Assembly (NCBI GenBank): GCA_018262195.1 | Contig: JAGTRS010000044.1 | Coordinates: forward strand, 1 to 41,117 | Length of the DNA stretch: 41,117 nucleotides | Source of the DNA: Pseudomonadota bacterium | GTDB lineage: Bacteria; Pseudomonadota; Gammaproteobacteria; Burkholderiales; Rhodocyclaceae | Reading direction: 5' to 3' | Shown: positions 1 through 8,505 of the stretch, piece after piece | How the letters are laid out: each line of letters starts with the position of its first letter | How positions within the stretch are numbered: position 1 is the stretch's first letter | Translations under genes and position numbers: made by a program | Notes under the pieces: model-generated | What the model was told of the DNA's origin: nothing | The model's database searches: none | What the model saw: the letters and a program-made list of their open reading frames with translations, nothing else

Positions 1-1246
1 TTCCGCGAAAGACACCCTGGCAAAAGTTGACCCTGAACTCTGGCAGGCCATTCAGGCCGAAGTGCAGCGTCAGGAAGACCACATCGAACTGATCGCGTCC
101 GAAAACTACGTGAGCAACGCCGTCATGGAAGCCCAGGGCTCCCAACTGACCAACAAATATGCCGAAGGCTACCCGGGCAAGCGCTACTACGGTGGCTGCG
201 AATACGTCGACGTGGCTGAGCAGATCGCCATCGACCGCCTGAAGAAACTGTTCGGCGCCGAAGCCGCCAACGTCCAGCCGAACTCTGGCTCGCAGGCCAA
301 CCAGGCCGTGCTGATGGCCTTTGCCAAGCCGGGCGACACCATCATGGGCATGAGCCTGGCCGAAGGCGGCCACCTGACCCATGGCATGGCACTGAACATG
401 TCCGGCAAGTGGTTCAACGTCGTTTCCTACGGCCTGAACGAAAAGGAAGAGATCGACTACGACAAGATGGAAGCCTTGGCCCGCGAGCACAAGCCGAAGA
501 TCATCGTCGCCGGTGCCTCGGCCTACGCCCTGCGTATCGACTGGGAGCGTTTCGCCAAAGTTGCCAAGGAAGTTGGCGCCATTTTCTGGGTCGACATGGC
601 TCACTACGCCGGCCTGATCGCCGCTGGTTTCTACCCGAATCCGGTGCCGTTCGCCGATGTCGTCACCTCGACCACGCACAAGACCCTGCGCGGCCCGCGC
701 GGTGGTGTCATCTTGATGAAGGCCGAGCACGAAAAGGCCCTAAACTCTGCCATCTTCCCCGGCCTGCAAGGCGGCCCGCTGGAGCACGTTATCGCCGCCA
801 AGGCCGTGGCCTTCAAGGAAGCTGCTACCCCGGAGTTCCGCAACTACCAGGAACAGGTCATTGCCAACGCCCGCGTCATGGCGCGTGTGCTGGGTGAAGA
901 ACGCGGTCTGCGCATCGTTTCCGGCCGCACCGAAAGCCACGTCTTCCTGCTCGACCTGCGCGCCAAGAACATCACCGGTAAGGAAGCCGAAGCTGCGCTT
1001 GGCCGTGCCCACATCACGGTCAACAAGAACGGCATCCCGAACGACCCGCAGAAGCCGTTCGTTACTTCCGGCATCCGTATCGGTTCCCCGGCGATGACGA
1101 CCCGCGGCTTTACCGAAATTGAAGCCGAGACGATCGCTCATCTGGTCGCCGACGTTCTTGAAGCACCGAACGACGAAGCCGTGGCTGCGAATGTACGTGC
1201 CAAGGTTTCGGCGCTGTGCAAGAAGTTCCCGGTCTACGGAGCTTAA
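1..1246 (+). CDS. glyA: Serine hydroxymethyltransferase, 5' end cut by window edge
   Basis: GlyA is the cytosolic PLP enzyme that interconverts serine and glycine and charges tetrahydrofolate with a one-carbon unit. The reading frame is open from base 2 ([14 protein letters not shown]), so the true ATG lies just outside the window and only about two or three codons are missing; the GTG at 62 is internal. Visible family motifs include the N-terminal [10 protein letters not shown], the PLP-lysine motif [13 protein letters not shown] and the C-terminal [15 protein letters not shown]. The length fits the usual ~416 residues. nrdR begins 6 nt after the stop, so the two are probably co-transcribed. 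Identification is very secure. Confidence 0.97.
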   Translation, partial: SAKDTLAKVDPELWQAIQAEVQRQEDHIELIASENYVSNAVMEAQGSQLTNKYAEGYPGKRYYGGCEYVDVAEQIAIDRLKKLFGAEAANVQPNSGSQANQAVLMAFAKPGDTIMGMSLAEGGHLTHGMALNMSGKWFNVVSYGLNEKEEIDYDKMEALAREHKPKIIVAGASAYALRIDWERFAKVAKEVGAIFWVDMAHYAGLIAAGFYPNPVPFADVVTSTTHKTLRGPRGGVILMKAEHEKALNSAIFPGLQGGPLEHVIAAKAVAFKEAATPEFRNYQEQVIANARVMARVLGEERGLRIVSGRTESHVFLLDLRAKNITGKEAEAALGRAHITVNKNGIPNDPQKPFVTSGIRIGSPAMTTRGFTEIEAETIAHLVADVLEAPNDEAVAANVRAKVSALCKKFPVYGA

Positions 1247-1252
1247 GCGCCC

Positions 1253-1717
1253 GTGAAATGTCCTTTCTGCGGTGCCGAAGACACGGCGGTTGCTGATACC
1301 CGTCTCAATGATGAGGCGGACGTCGTCCGTCGCCGCAGAAAGTGCAATGCCTGTGACAAACGCTTTACCACCTACGAACGGGCTGAAATCCAGCTGCCGC
1401 AAGTGGTCAAGAAGAATGGTCTGCGTACCGAGTTCAGTCGTGGCAAGCTGCGCGCCAGTCTGGAACTGGCCTTGCGCAAGCGCCCGGTCTCCATTGAGTC
1501 GGTGGACGCTGCCGTGGCCGATATTGAAGAGCGCCTGCTGTCGGCCGGTGAACGAGAAGTAACGACGCAGCAATTGGGCGAACTGGTCATGCGTGAGCTG
1601 AAGAAGCTCGACAAGGTGGCCTACATCCGTTTTGCCTCGGTCTATCGCAATTTCGAAGACGTGGATGCTTTTTCCAAGGCCATCCGCGAAGTCTCTCCCG
1701 CTGCCAAGAAAAAATGA
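1253..1717 (+). CDS. nrdR: Transcriptional repressor NrdR
   Basis: NrdR represses ribonucleotide reductase genes in response to ATP/dATP. The 154-residue protein has the N-terminal zinc ribbon (C3, C6, C31, C34; MKCPFCG and CNACDKRF) followed by an ATP-cone domain at about 49-139, the normal NrdR architecture and length. The start is a GTG 6 nt after glyA. The stop overlaps the ribD start (ATGA), so glyA-nrdR-ribD looks like one transcription unit, an arrangement common in proteobacteria. No NrdR box was noted inside this window. Confidence 0.97.
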   Translation: MKCPFCGAEDTAVADTRLNDEADVVRRRRKCNACDKRFTTYERAEIQLPQVVKKNGLRTEFSRGKLRASLELALRKRPVSIESVDAAVADIEERLLSAGEREVTTQQLGELVMRELKKLDKVAYIRFASVYRNFEDVDAFSKAIREVSPAAKKK

Positions 1718-2817
1718 GCTTTACGGCCGTCGACCACGGCATGATGGCACGCGCCCTGCAGTTGGCCGAGCGCGCTTTGTGGACGACCTCTCCGAATCCC
1801 CGGGTTGGCTGTGTTCTGGTCCGTGATGGTGAAATCGTTGGCGAAGGCTGGCACGAAAAAGCCGGTGAGCCGCATGCCGAAGTGCATGCCTTGCGTGCCG
1901 CGGGCGAAAAGGCCAGGGGCGCAACTGCTTATGTGACGCTGGAGCCCTGCAGCCACCATGGTCGTACGCCGCCTTGTGCTGAAGCCCTGATTGCTGCGGG
2001 TGTTTCCCGTGTCGTGGCGGCGATGACTGATCCCAATCCATTGGTTTCTGGCAAGGGGCTGGCCTTGTTGCAGGCAGCGGGTATCGAAACAGCCAGCGGC
2101 CTGTTGGAGAATGAGGCGCGCGAACTCAACATTGGCTTTGTCTCCCGGATGACCCGTGGCCAGCCGTGGCTGCGCCTGAAAGTTGCGGCTAGTCTGGATG
2201 GCAAGACCGCATTGAACAACGGCGTCAGTCAGTGGATTACCGGGCCGGATGCCCGCCGCGATGGCCACGCCTGGCGGGCACGCGCATGCGCTATTCTGAC
2301 CGGTATCGGGACGGTGCGTGATGATGATCCGCAACTGTTGGTACGCGATGTGGAAACGACCAGGCAGCCTTTGCGAGTGGTCGTCGACAGCAAGCTGGAA
2401 ACGCCGCTGGGCGCGCGAATTCTGCAAGGTGGCCCGGTGTTGATTGCCGGGGCGGTTGATAACCCGGAAAGGATAGAGGCCCTGCGCGCAGTGGGTGCCG
2501 ATGTGCTGATACTGCCCAATCCCTCCGGCAAAGTGGATTTGAAGGCGCTACTTGTTGCGCTGGCTCAACGCGGTATCAACGAAGTACATGCCGAAGCCGG
2601 CTTCAAACTGAATGGCTCCTTGCTGCGTGAGGGGCTGGTCGATGAATTGTTGCTTTATCTCGCACCCTGCCTGATCGGCCATGCAGCGAGTGGCCTGTTC
2701 AACTTGCCGGAACTGGCTACGCTAGACGGCAAGCAGCGTTTGCAGATTCGCGATCTGCGGCAGGTTGGGGCTGATATCCGGGTGCTTGCCCGGCCGTTGA
2801 ATTCCGAGGCGAACTGA
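1714..2817 (+). CDS. ribD: Bifunctional riboflavin biosynthesis deaminase/reductase RibD
   Basis: RibD performs two riboflavin-pathway steps: deamination of the diaminohydroxy-phosphoribosylaminopyrimidine and reduction of the ribosyl side chain. The 367 residues contain an N-terminal cytidine-deaminase-like domain with zinc ligands H54 and C79/C88 and catalytic E56 ([19 protein letters not shown]), and a C-terminal DHFR-like reductase from about residue 150 ([14 protein letters not shown]). It overlaps nrdR by 4 nt. Its last codons, with the stop, form one arm of a 13-bp inverted repeat shared with the end of the convergent moeB-like gene. No other riboflavin gene lies in the window. Confidence 0.96.
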   Translation: MSFTAVDHGMMARALQLAERALWTTSPNPRVGCVLVRDGEIVGEGWHEKAGEPHAEVHALRAAGEKARGATAYVTLEPCSHHGRTPPCAEALIAAGVSRVVAAMTDPNPLVSGKGLALLQAAGIETASGLLENEARELNIGFVSRMTRGQPWLRLKVAASLDGKTALNNGVSQWITGPDARRDGHAWRARACAILTGIGTVRDDDPQLLVRDVETTRQPLRVVVDSKLETPLGARILQGGPVLIAGAVDNPERIEALRAVGADVLILPNPSGKVDLKALLVALAQRGINEVHAEAGFKLNGSLLREGLVDELLLYLAPCLIGHAASGLFNLPELATLDGKQRLQIRDLRQVGADIRVLARPLNSEAN

Positions 2818-2897
2818 CCCAATACTTTGTCAACGTCGCCTTACCGTGCTAACGCACTGTCTGCGGCTGGTCTTCGCGTCTCGCGTCAGTTCGCCTC
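2806..2897. repeat. 13-bp inverted repeat between convergent ribD and moeB-like ends
   Basis: GAGGCGAACTGAC at 2806-2818 is exactly repeated in inverted orientation at 2885-2897. Each arm is the last codons plus the stop of one of the two convergent genes (both proteins end in E-A-N). The arms are 66 nt apart and no T-run follows, so this is not a standard terminator, although a long-loop hairpin could form in either transcript. Confidence 0.7.
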
Positions 2898-3647
2898 AAA
2901 ATTCGGGCCGCACACGGCGCAACCGGCGTCTTTCTTGAAGCGGATGGTGCGCCATTCCATGGTCAGAGCATCCAGTAGCAGCAGGCGACCCGTTAAGGAC
3001 TCTCCGATACCAGCTGCCAGTTTCAGTGCTTCGGCCGCCTGCATGGTGCCGATGATGCCGGTCAGTGGCGCAAATACGCCCATCACCGCGCAGCGCACTT
3101 CCTCGACATCCTCTCCTTCCGGAAACAGGCAGTGGTAGCACGGCGAGTCGTCGCGGCGCAGGTCGTAGACGCTGATTTGCCCGTCGAAACGAATGGCGGC
3201 GCCGGACACCAGCGGCTTTCGATGATGTACGCAGGCACGGTTGATGGCGTGCCGGGTGGAAAAATTGTCGGTGCAGTCGAGCACGATGTCGGCTGAGGCA
3301 ACCAGTGTGTCGAGCGCTTCTCCATATAAGCGCTGCTGCAGCGGCACGATATTGATATCCGGATTGATTGCACTCAGTGCCTGCTTGCCGGACTCTGCCT
3401 TAGCCAAGCCGACGCGGGACTGGGTATGCAGGATCTGCCGCTGCAGGTTGGTGAAATCGACGGTGTCGTCATCGACCAGCGTGATCTTGCCAATGCCGGC
3501 CGAGGCCAGGTACAGCGCAGCCGGCGAGCCCAAGCCGCCAGCGCCGATGATCAGCGCGTGTGAGGCCAGGATTCTTGTCTGACCTTCGATGCCGAGAGCG
3601 TCGAGCAGGATGTGGCGGCTATAGCGGAGTAGCTGGTCGTCAGTCAT
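2886..3647 (-). CDS. moeB: MoeB/ThiF/HesA-family adenylyltransferase
   Basis: This E1-like enzyme adenylates the C-terminal glycine of a ubiquitin-like sulfur carrier (MoaD or ThiS) for molybdopterin or thiazole synthesis. The 253-residue form starts at the ATG of MTDDQLLRYSRH, the typical family N-terminus; the longer reading uses a TTG at 3695 and adds 16 unlikely residues. Visible are the nucleotide loop GAGGLGSP, RQILH, and two zinc CxxC pairs (CYHC, CAVC). Without a neighbouring moaD or thiS, MoeB and ThiF cannot be separated by sequence alone, so the symbol is tentative. It lies downstream of a small conserved gene and a ctp/envC pair on the same strand. Confidence 0.9.
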   Translation of the reverse strand: MTDDQLLRYSRHILLDALGIEGQTRILASHALIIGAGGLGSPAALYLASAGIGKITLVDDDTVDFTNLQRQILHTQSRVGLAKAESGKQALSAINPDINIVPLQQRLYGEALDTLVASADIVLDCTDNFSTRHAINRACVHHRKPLVSGAAIRFDGQISVYDLRRDDSPCYHCLFPEGEDVEEVRCAVMGVFAPLTGIIGTMQAAEALKLAAGIGESLTGRLLLLDALTMEWRTIRFKKDAGCAVCGPNFEAN

Positions 3648-3716
3648 TTCAGGATCGGGGGTCGAGTTATTTGGATCGAGCGGTTTTGCCAACAACCCAA
3701 TCCTCGATCCTGATAA

Positions 3717-4121
3717 CTACTTATATTCTCGCCACTCCGGCGGGGTGTCATCGTGATCGCCATGGGGGTGATGCTCCCAGGCCTGCACGTAGGCTTCCTG
3801 GGCCGAGCGTTTCAGGCGCTTTTCTGGCGCGCCGAGGTTGTGGAGCTGGGTATCCTCGACATAATAGATCAGCGCTCTGGTCAGCTTGGTCATCAGCGTG
3901 TTGTCGAGGTGGTAACCCTTGTCGACCAGATGCTCGTCAAGCTCGCGCAGCGTGTGATCCTGCAGGTCATAGCTGACGCCAAGCGAGCGCTTTTCATACT
4001 TCGGCTGAATGGCAACAGCATCCAGCCTTTGCAGATCATCGGCCGCTTCCGGCACCTGGCCGGGCGGGAACTTGGAGAACTGAATCTCCCGGTTTTTCTT
4101 GAGGTCTGTGTTGGTCATCAT
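3717..4121 (-). CDS. Conserved hypothetical protein (no recognised domain)
   Basis: I do not recognise this 134-residue (133 if the second ATG is used) protein. It is soluble, with no signal peptide or membrane segment, rich in charged residues, and has a His/Asp-rich stretch near the C-terminus (HHPHGDHDD). A good GGAGGG ribosome site precedes the two consecutive ATGs at 4121 and 4118; spacing favours 4118. It sits 17 nt after the protease gene stop and upstream of the moeB-like gene in the same direction, so it is probably part of that operon. Codon use resembles its neighbours, which supports a real gene rather than a chance frame. Confidence 0.75.
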   Translation of the reverse strand: MMTNTDLKKNREIQFSKFPPGQVPEAADDLQRLDAVAIQPKYEKRSLGVSYDLQDHTLRELDEHLVDKGYHLDNTLMTKLTRALIYYVEDTQLHNLGAPEKRLKRSAQEAYVQAWEHHPHGDHDDTPPEWREYK

Positions 4122-4138
4122 CCCTCCTGATCAATGAA

Positions 4139-5554
4139 CTATTGGGCTTTATTCTGCATGATCTGCAGACCCTTGAGTAGGTTAATCGCCTGCTGGAACT
4201 GGTAGTCACTCTTGCTGGCATATTCCAGGCGTTGCGGCAGTTCGTCCTCGGCGTCTTCCTTGCTGTTCTTGTCCTTGCCGGATTTGGCAGGAGTCTTGGC
4301 TGCCGGCTTCGGATCGGCCTTGGGGGCTTCCTTGTCGCGGTCGTTCGACAGGTGGCGGTCGAGATCGGCCTCACGCAGACGCATTGCCGCTGCAGCATTA
4401 CCGTTCGGGCTTTCCTCGACAACGATGTCCGGCGTGATGCCCTTGGCCTGGATCGAGCGACCTTCCGGCGTGTAATAGCGGGCCGTGGTCAGCTTGATCG
4501 CCGTGTTGCCGGGCAGCGGCAGGACAGATTGCACCGAGCCCTTGCCGAAGGTCTGGGTGCCGACGATGATGGCGCGCTTGTGGTCCTGCAGGGCGCCTGC
4601 CACGATTTCGGAGGCCGAGGCCGAGCCGCCATTGACCAGTACGACCATTGGCACTTTCTTGGCTTCAATCGGCATGGTTTTCAGCGGATCTTCCTTGGTG
4701 CCGCGCAGGTAGTCCTGCGTGCGGGCCTTGAATTCCTGCTTGGCGTCTTCGGTGCGGCCGTCGGTGGAAACGACCTTGACGTCTGGCGGCAGGAAAGCGG
4801 CAGAGACGCCGATGGCGCCGTTGAGCAGGCCGCCCGGGTCGTTGCGCAGGTCGAGCACCAGACCTTGCAGCTTGTTGCCATCCTTATAAAGGGCGGAGAC
4901 ATGCTTGGCCAGTTCGGCGATGGTGTTTTCCTGGAACTGGGTGACTCGCACCCACCCATAGCCCGGCTCGATCAACTTCGACTTGACGCTCTGCACCTTG
5001 ATCACTTCACGGACCAGGGTCAGTTCGATCGGTTTGGTTTCGCCCTTGCGGATGATCGACAGCTTGATCGGTGTCTTCGGCTTGCCACGCATCTTCTTGA
5101 CGGCTTCGGAAAGCGTCAGTCCCTTGACCATGGTGTCATCGAGTTTGAAGATCAGATCGCCGGATTTGACGCCAGCCCGGTAGGCCGGTGTGTCCTCGAT
5201 TGGGGAGACAACCTTGACCAGGCCGTCTTCCATGCCGACTTCGATGCCGAGGCCACCGAATTCACCCTGGGTGCCGACCTGCAGATCCTTGAAGGCATCG
5301 GCATCAAGATAGGCAGAGTGCGGATCAAGGTTGGCCAGCATGCCGGAGATGGCATTGGTGATCATTTTCTTGTCTTCGACCGGCTCGACATAGCCCTGTT
5401 TGATGGCGCTATAGACCTCGGCGAAGGTGCGCAGCTCCTCAATCGGCAGTCCGGGCTTCGCCTCCTTGTCGGCAAGAGCCGGGAAGTTCAGGCTGATCAA
5501 TGCGCCGGCGACGAATGCGCCTACGGTCAAGCTAATGGTTTTCGTTTTGCTCAT
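4139..5554 (-). CDS. ctpA: Carboxyl-terminal processing protease, S41 family
   Basis: A periplasmic serine protease of the CtpA/Prc family that cleaves substrates near their C-termini, often cell-wall hydrolases or their regulators. The N-terminus is a signal-anchor (KTISLTVGAFVAGALISL). A PDZ domain follows (GGLGIEVG ... AGVKSGDLI), then the catalytic core with the Ser-Lys dyad in GSASASEI and FGKGSVQ; counting from the longer start at 5569 these are S318 and K343. The start chosen is the ATG of MSKTK at 5554, because the restored envC frame would end exactly there in an ATGA overlap. The C-terminal ~80 residues are K/E/A/P-rich. The gene follows envC on the same strand, as is common in proteobacteria. 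Confidence 0.95.
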   Translation of the reverse strand: MSKTKTISLTVGAFVAGALISLNFPALADKEAKPGLPIEELRTFAEVYSAIKQGYVEPVEDKKMITNAISGMLANLDPHSAYLDADAFKDLQVGTQGEFGGLGIEVGMEDGLVKVVSPIEDTPAYRAGVKSGDLIFKLDDTMVKGLTLSEAVKKMRGKPKTPIKLSIIRKGETKPIELTLVREVIKVQSVKSKLIEPGYGWVRVTQFQENTIAELAKHVSALYKDGNKLQGLVLDLRNDPGGLLNGAIGVSAAFLPPDVKVVSTDGRTEDAKQEFKARTQDYLRGTKEDPLKTMPIEAKKVPMVVLVNGGSASASEIVAGALQDHKRAIIVGTQTFGKGSVQSVLPLPGNTAIKLTTARYYTPEGRSIQAKGITPDIVVEESPNGNAAAAMRLREADLDRHLSNDRDKEAPKADPKPAAKTPAKSGKDKNSKEDAEDELPQRLEYASKSDYQFQQAINLLKGLQIMQNKAQ

Positions 5555-5620
5555 TTCAAGCTGGCCCATTTCATCGGGTCGATCGGTTGCCCTTGGTGGC
5601 GGAGTTCAAAGTATAAACCG
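5551..5620 (-). pseudogene. Out-of-frame EnvC C-terminal tail
   Basis: On the minus strand, shifting the envC frame by one base gives SGLYFELRHQGQPIDPMKW followed by a few residues and a TGA at 5551-5553. This is the conserved end of the LytM/peptidase M23 fold (LYFELR..G.P.DP..W). The TGA overlaps the ctpA ATG at 5554, the sort of coupling expected in an intact operon. The usual residues between GGETV and SGLYF (VG.SGG-like) are missing, so a few tens of bases were probably lost here. Confidence 0.8.
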
Positions 5621-6934
5621 GACTGTTTCTCCACCTTTTACGGCCTGGCCGACCTGCTTCAGTAGCGAATCGTTGTTGCCGTAGATCGACAGGTAGGCGT
5701 CGCCATGATCGACGATCAGCAAATTGCCGAAGCCGCGCATCCACTCGGAGAAGACGACGCGGCCGCCGGCAATCGCCTTGACCTCGCTCCCCGAGCCAGT
5801 CTTGATGAACAGGCCTCGCCAGGTGCCACCACCATCACGTGGCGAACCAAAGCGCCCGGAAACCGCACCGCGCACCGGCAGGCGCAGACTGCCCCGCTGA
5901 CGGGCGAAGCTGCCGTCGCTGGCAGCTGGCTCGTAGCGGTTCTCCGTTTCTGCCTGGCGCGGCCGCGATGGTTCTGTCGAGGGGGCTGGGCGGGCGATTT
6001 CCCTTTCTTCCGTCTGGGGATGGCGTTTGTCCTTTTCTCGTTCTCTCTCGCGTTCTTTCTGCCGAGCGGCAGCCTGGCGTGCTTCTGCGGCACGCGCGGC
6101 TTCGGCCGCCTTGGCTGCCTGCGCAGCAAGAATTTTCGACAGCCGATCAATCAGTTGGGTCATTCGTCGTTCGTTTTGCTGCAGATTGCCGATTTCCTTG
6201 CGCTGGGCGCTGACCTTGCTGGAGATCTGGGCGTACAGCGCCTTGCGCTCTTCGCGCTGCTTTTGCAGATCAGCATGGCGTTTCTGTTGCTCCACCTCGA
6301 TTTCAGCCAGTTCGGCACTGCGTTCCTTGGCGTCGGCGGCCAATGATTTTTTCTTGTCGAGCGTGGCGTTGATTTCGCCCATCAATTCGGCGCGGGTCAG
6401 GGCAATGGCAGACAGATAGTGCAGATCGCGCGCCATCTGGTTGGGGTCGTCGCCATTGAGTATCAGTTGCAGCGAGTCCGGGGTGCCACGCAGGTATTGC
6501 TTGTAGAGCAATTTTTCCAGTTGCGCTTGCTGCTGTCCCAGCGTGATGCCGAGTTCCTGCGATTGTTGTTCGAGACTCTTGAGCCTTGATTGCAGTCGGC
6601 TACGTTGATCGTTCAGCTCGTGTAGTTCGCGCTGCAGTCTGGATATCTGGCGTTCAGATTCGCGCAGGCGGTCGCCGGCATCCGCTTTGTTCTCTTCGCT
6701 GGTCGATAATTCCTTGCGCAGGCCCTCGATGCGGCTGCGCAATTCGCCAAGATCGGCCTGCTTTTCGGCAATTTCGGGCGCCGCGACGGACGGTGCGGAT
6801 TTTTTTTCGCTCACCGATTGCTTGGCATCCACCAGCGGCGGTCCAAGGAAAACGGCGGCTATCAGCGCCGCCGTCAGCCTTTTGCCAAGGCGCCGGGTGG
6901 CGCACTTAGCTTTGTGGTAGGGTCCAGGAGTCAT
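5606..6934 (-). CDS. envC: EnvC-like murein hydrolase activator, C-terminus lost by frameshift
   Basis: EnvC-type proteins are periplasmic activators of cell-division amidases. From the ATG at 6934 the protein has a signal peptide (LTAALIAAVFLG), a long coiled coil (about residues 45-250), an A/R/E-rich linker and a degenerate LytM domain. The LytM zinc ligands are absent (GTWRGLF, IYGNNDS), as in non-catalytic EnvC. The frame stops early after GGETVRFIL. The expected family ending is found in the next frame (see 5551-5620), so the gene has a short frame-changing deletion near 5618-5626. A reading frame extending upstream to 7234 overlaps the divergent regulator and is not believed. It is the first gene of the ctpA operon. 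Confidence 0.85.
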   Translation of the reverse strand: MTPGPYHKAKCATRRLGKRLTAALIAAVFLGPPLVDAKQSVSEKKSAPSVAAPEIAEKQADLGELRSRIEGLRKELSTSEENKADAGDRLRESERQISRLQRELHELNDQRSRLQSRLKSLEQQSQELGITLGQQQAQLEKLLYKQYLRGTPDSLQLILNGDDPNQMARDLHYLSAIALTRAELMGEINATLDKKKSLAADAKERSAELAEIEVEQQKRHADLQKQREERKALYAQISSKVSAQRKEIGNLQQNERRMTQLIDRLSKILAAQAAKAAEAARAAEARQAAARQKEREREREKDKRHPQTEEREIARPAPSTEPSRPRQAETENRYEPAASDGSFARQRGSLRLPVRGAVSGRFGSPRDGGGTWRGLFIKTGSGSEVKAIAGGRVVFSEWMRGFGNLLIVDHGDAYLSIYGNNDSLLKQVGQAVKGGETVRFIL

Positions 6935-6975
6935 TGCGGCTTGATTTCGATTAAGCGAAACGCAAAACGCTATTT

Positions 6976-6981
6976 TATAAT
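6976..6981 (+). promoter_or_regulatory. Possible -10 element upstream of the ArsR-family gene
   Basis: A perfect TATAAT lies 29 nt before the TTG start, in the 76-nt divergent gap with envC. No good -35 hexamer is seen at 16-18 nt spacing (the nearest is AAGCGA), so the promoter may need an activator, or this may be a weak autoregulated promoter. Confidence 0.4.
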
Positions 6982-7010
6982 GCGGCATTAACCCAGAACG
7001 AGGTTTTATC

Positions 7011-7328
7011 TTGGAAACGCCTTCCTTCAGTTTGATTGACAAGCAAGAGCACATTGAGCTGGCTGCCCGTGCGCTGAAATCCATCGCGCACCCGTTGCGT
7101 CTGAAAATTCTCTGTGTGCTGGGCGAGCAGGAAGCCTGTGTCCAGGAAATCGTCGATGCGGTTGGGACGTCACAGAGCAATATTTCCCAGCATCTGGCGA
7201 TCCTGCGAGAGAAAGGGGTGCTGGTCACCCGCAAGGACGCAAACCGCGTTTTTTATCGGGTTGGTGATCAGCGTACGCTGCAATTGGTCAGCATGATGCG
7301 TGAAGTTTTCTGCGGTACGGGAGCCTGA
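7011..7328 (+). CDS. ArsR-family regulator, probable persulfide/redox sensor
   Basis: A 105-residue winged-helix ArsR/SmtB-family DNA-binding protein (ALKSIAHPLRLKILCVLG; recognition helix SQSNISQHLAILREKGV). It lacks the ArsR metal motif CVCDLC. It has C35 and C101, 66 residues apart, the same spacing as the persulfide-sensing pair in SqrR/BigR/YgaV, plus a third cysteine, C43. The start is a TTG with GAGG 7 nt upstream; no ATG is available. It is divergent from envC and is followed 3 nt later by a rhodanese and then a glutaredoxin, which fits sulfur or thiol sensing. The sensor role is inferred, not shown. Confidence 0.85.
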   Translation: METPSFSLIDKQEHIELAARALKSIAHPLRLKILCVLGEQEACVQEIVDAVGTSQSNISQHLAILREKGVLVTRKDANRVFYRVGDQRTLQLVSMMREVFCGTGA

Positions 7329-7331
7329 TCG

Positions 7332-7757
7332 ATGCCTATGGAGTTCATCAATCAGAACGTTCTGCTGATTTCACTGGTGGTTGTCAGCGGTATTTCATTG
7401 CTCTGGCCGATGTTTGCCCGCCCATCCGGTAACAGCGTCAGCCCCGCCGAGGCCACCCAGCTGATCAACCGCGAGGATGCCCATATCGTCGATGTACGTG
7501 AATCTGACGAGTTTGCTGCCGGACATTTGCCAGAGGCGAAGAACATTCCGGTGGCCAAGTTGGCCGATCGCATTGCCGAGCTGGAGAAGTTCAAGGACAA
7601 GCCGATCATCATCTGTTGCGCGAGCGGCATGCGCTCGAACAAGGCTTGTTCCGAGCTCAAGAAGCTTGGTTTCGAAAAGCTGCATAATCTGGCCGGTGGC
7701 GTTGATGCCTGGGTTGGCGCTGGCTACCCGATCAAGAAGGGCAGCAAGAACAAATGA
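7332..7757 (+). CDS. Membrane-anchored rhodanese-like protein
   Basis: A 141-residue single-domain rhodanese (sulfurtransferase) with one N-terminal membrane helix (about residues 9-29, VLLISLVVVSGISLLWPMF). The domain has HIVDVRESDEFAAGHLPEA and the active loop CASGMRS, with C96 as the expected persulfide-carrying cysteine and another cysteine, C95, next to it. It is placed between the ArsR-type regulator and grxC, overlapping grxC by 4 nt (ATGA). In proteobacteria this rhodanese-grxC-secB order is common. Likely role: sulfane-sulfur handling at the membrane; the substrate is unknown. Confidence 0.92.
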   Translation: MPMEFINQNVLLISLVVVSGISLLWPMFARPSGNSVSPAEATQLINREDAHIVDVRESDEFAAGHLPEAKNIPVAKLADRIAELEKFKDKPIIICCASGMRSNKACSELKKLGFEKLHNLAGGVDAWVGAGYPIKKGSKNK

Positions 7758-8014
7758 CCGCACCAGTGCTGATGTATACGACGGCAGTCTGCCCCTATTG
7801 CATACGCGCCAAGCAACTCCTGTCAGCGCGGGGCGTTACTCAGATCGAGGAAGTCCGGGTCGATCTCGATCCTGAGCGTCGTGATGAAATGATGCTGAAA
7901 ACAAAGCGGCGTACCGTGCCGCAGATCTTCATTGGCGATACCCACGTGGGCGGCTGTGACGATCTCTATGCACTCGATGCAGCGGGCGAGTTGAAGCCCT
8001 TGCTCGAAGGCTGA
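7754..8014 (+). CDS. grxC: Glutaredoxin 3
   Basis: A small (86-residue) dithiol glutaredoxin that uses glutathione to reduce disulfides. The active site CPYC is at residues 13-16, followed by the family's RRTVPQIFIGDTHVGGCDDLYAL segment with the cis-proline TVP and the glutathione-binding GGCDD. Translation is probably coupled to the upstream rhodanese through the ATGA overlap. secB follows after 31 nt. Confidence 0.96.
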   Translation: MTAPVLMYTTAVCPYCIRAKQLLSARGVTQIEEVRVDLDPERRDEMMLKTKRRTVPQIFIGDTHVGGCDDLYALDAAGELKPLLEG

Positions 8015-8045
8015 ACTGAACCGATTTAACCTCTGAAAGCAAATC

Positions 8046-8504
8046 ATGGAACAAAACGCACAGCCCGTCTTCGGTATTGAAAAGCTTTACGTCAAGGATC
8101 TGTCGGTCGAAGTGCCGAACGCCCCGGAAATTTTCCTGGAGCGTGAGCAGCCGCAGGTTGAAATTCAGCTCAATACCGGCGGCCGCGCCGTTGGCGAAGG
8201 TGTCTATGAAGTGGTGCTGACCGTAACGGTGACCGCCAAGATGCCCGAAAAGACCGTGTTCCTGGTTGAAGTCGGCCAGGCTGGCATCTTCCGTATCCAG
8301 AATGTTCCGGAAGAGCAAATGGAGCCGCTGATTGCCGTGGCATGCCCGAACATTCTCTTCCCCTACGCTCGCGAAGCGGTTTCCGATGCGGTCAGCCGCG
8401 CCGGTTTTCAGCCGATCCTTCTGCAACCAGTCAATTTCGAGGGCATGTACATGCAGCGCCTGCAGGAACAGGCTGGCGCTCCGGCCGAAGTGCCGATTCA
8501 GTAA
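8046..8504 (+). CDS. secB: Protein-export chaperone SecB
   Basis: SecB is a cytosolic tetrameric chaperone that keeps precursor proteins unfolded and delivers them to SecA. The 152 residues match the family throughout: [22 protein letters not shown], the Gly-rich [12 protein letters not shown], and the conserved [15 protein letters not shown]. The grxC-secB-gpsA neighbourhood is classical for proteobacteria. The SH3-domain gene starts 1 nt after its stop. Confidence 0.98.
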   Translation: MEQNAQPVFGIEKLYVKDLSVEVPNAPEIFLEREQPQVEIQLNTGGRAVGEGVYEVVLTVTVTAKMPEKTVFLVEVGQAGIFRIQNVPEEQMEPLIAVACPNILFPYAREAVSDAVSRAGFQPILLQPVNFEGMYMQRLQEQAGAPAEVPIQ

Positions 8505-8505
8505 G

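Noticed and set aside
4232..5665. Long + strand frame of 477 residues opposite ctpA
   Set aside because: It is antisense to a clearly conserved protease and has no family features.
6935..7234. N-terminal extension of the EnvC-like protein by 100 residues
   Set aside because: It overlaps the regulator on the other strand and lacks any conserved sequence; the signal peptide starts at 6934.
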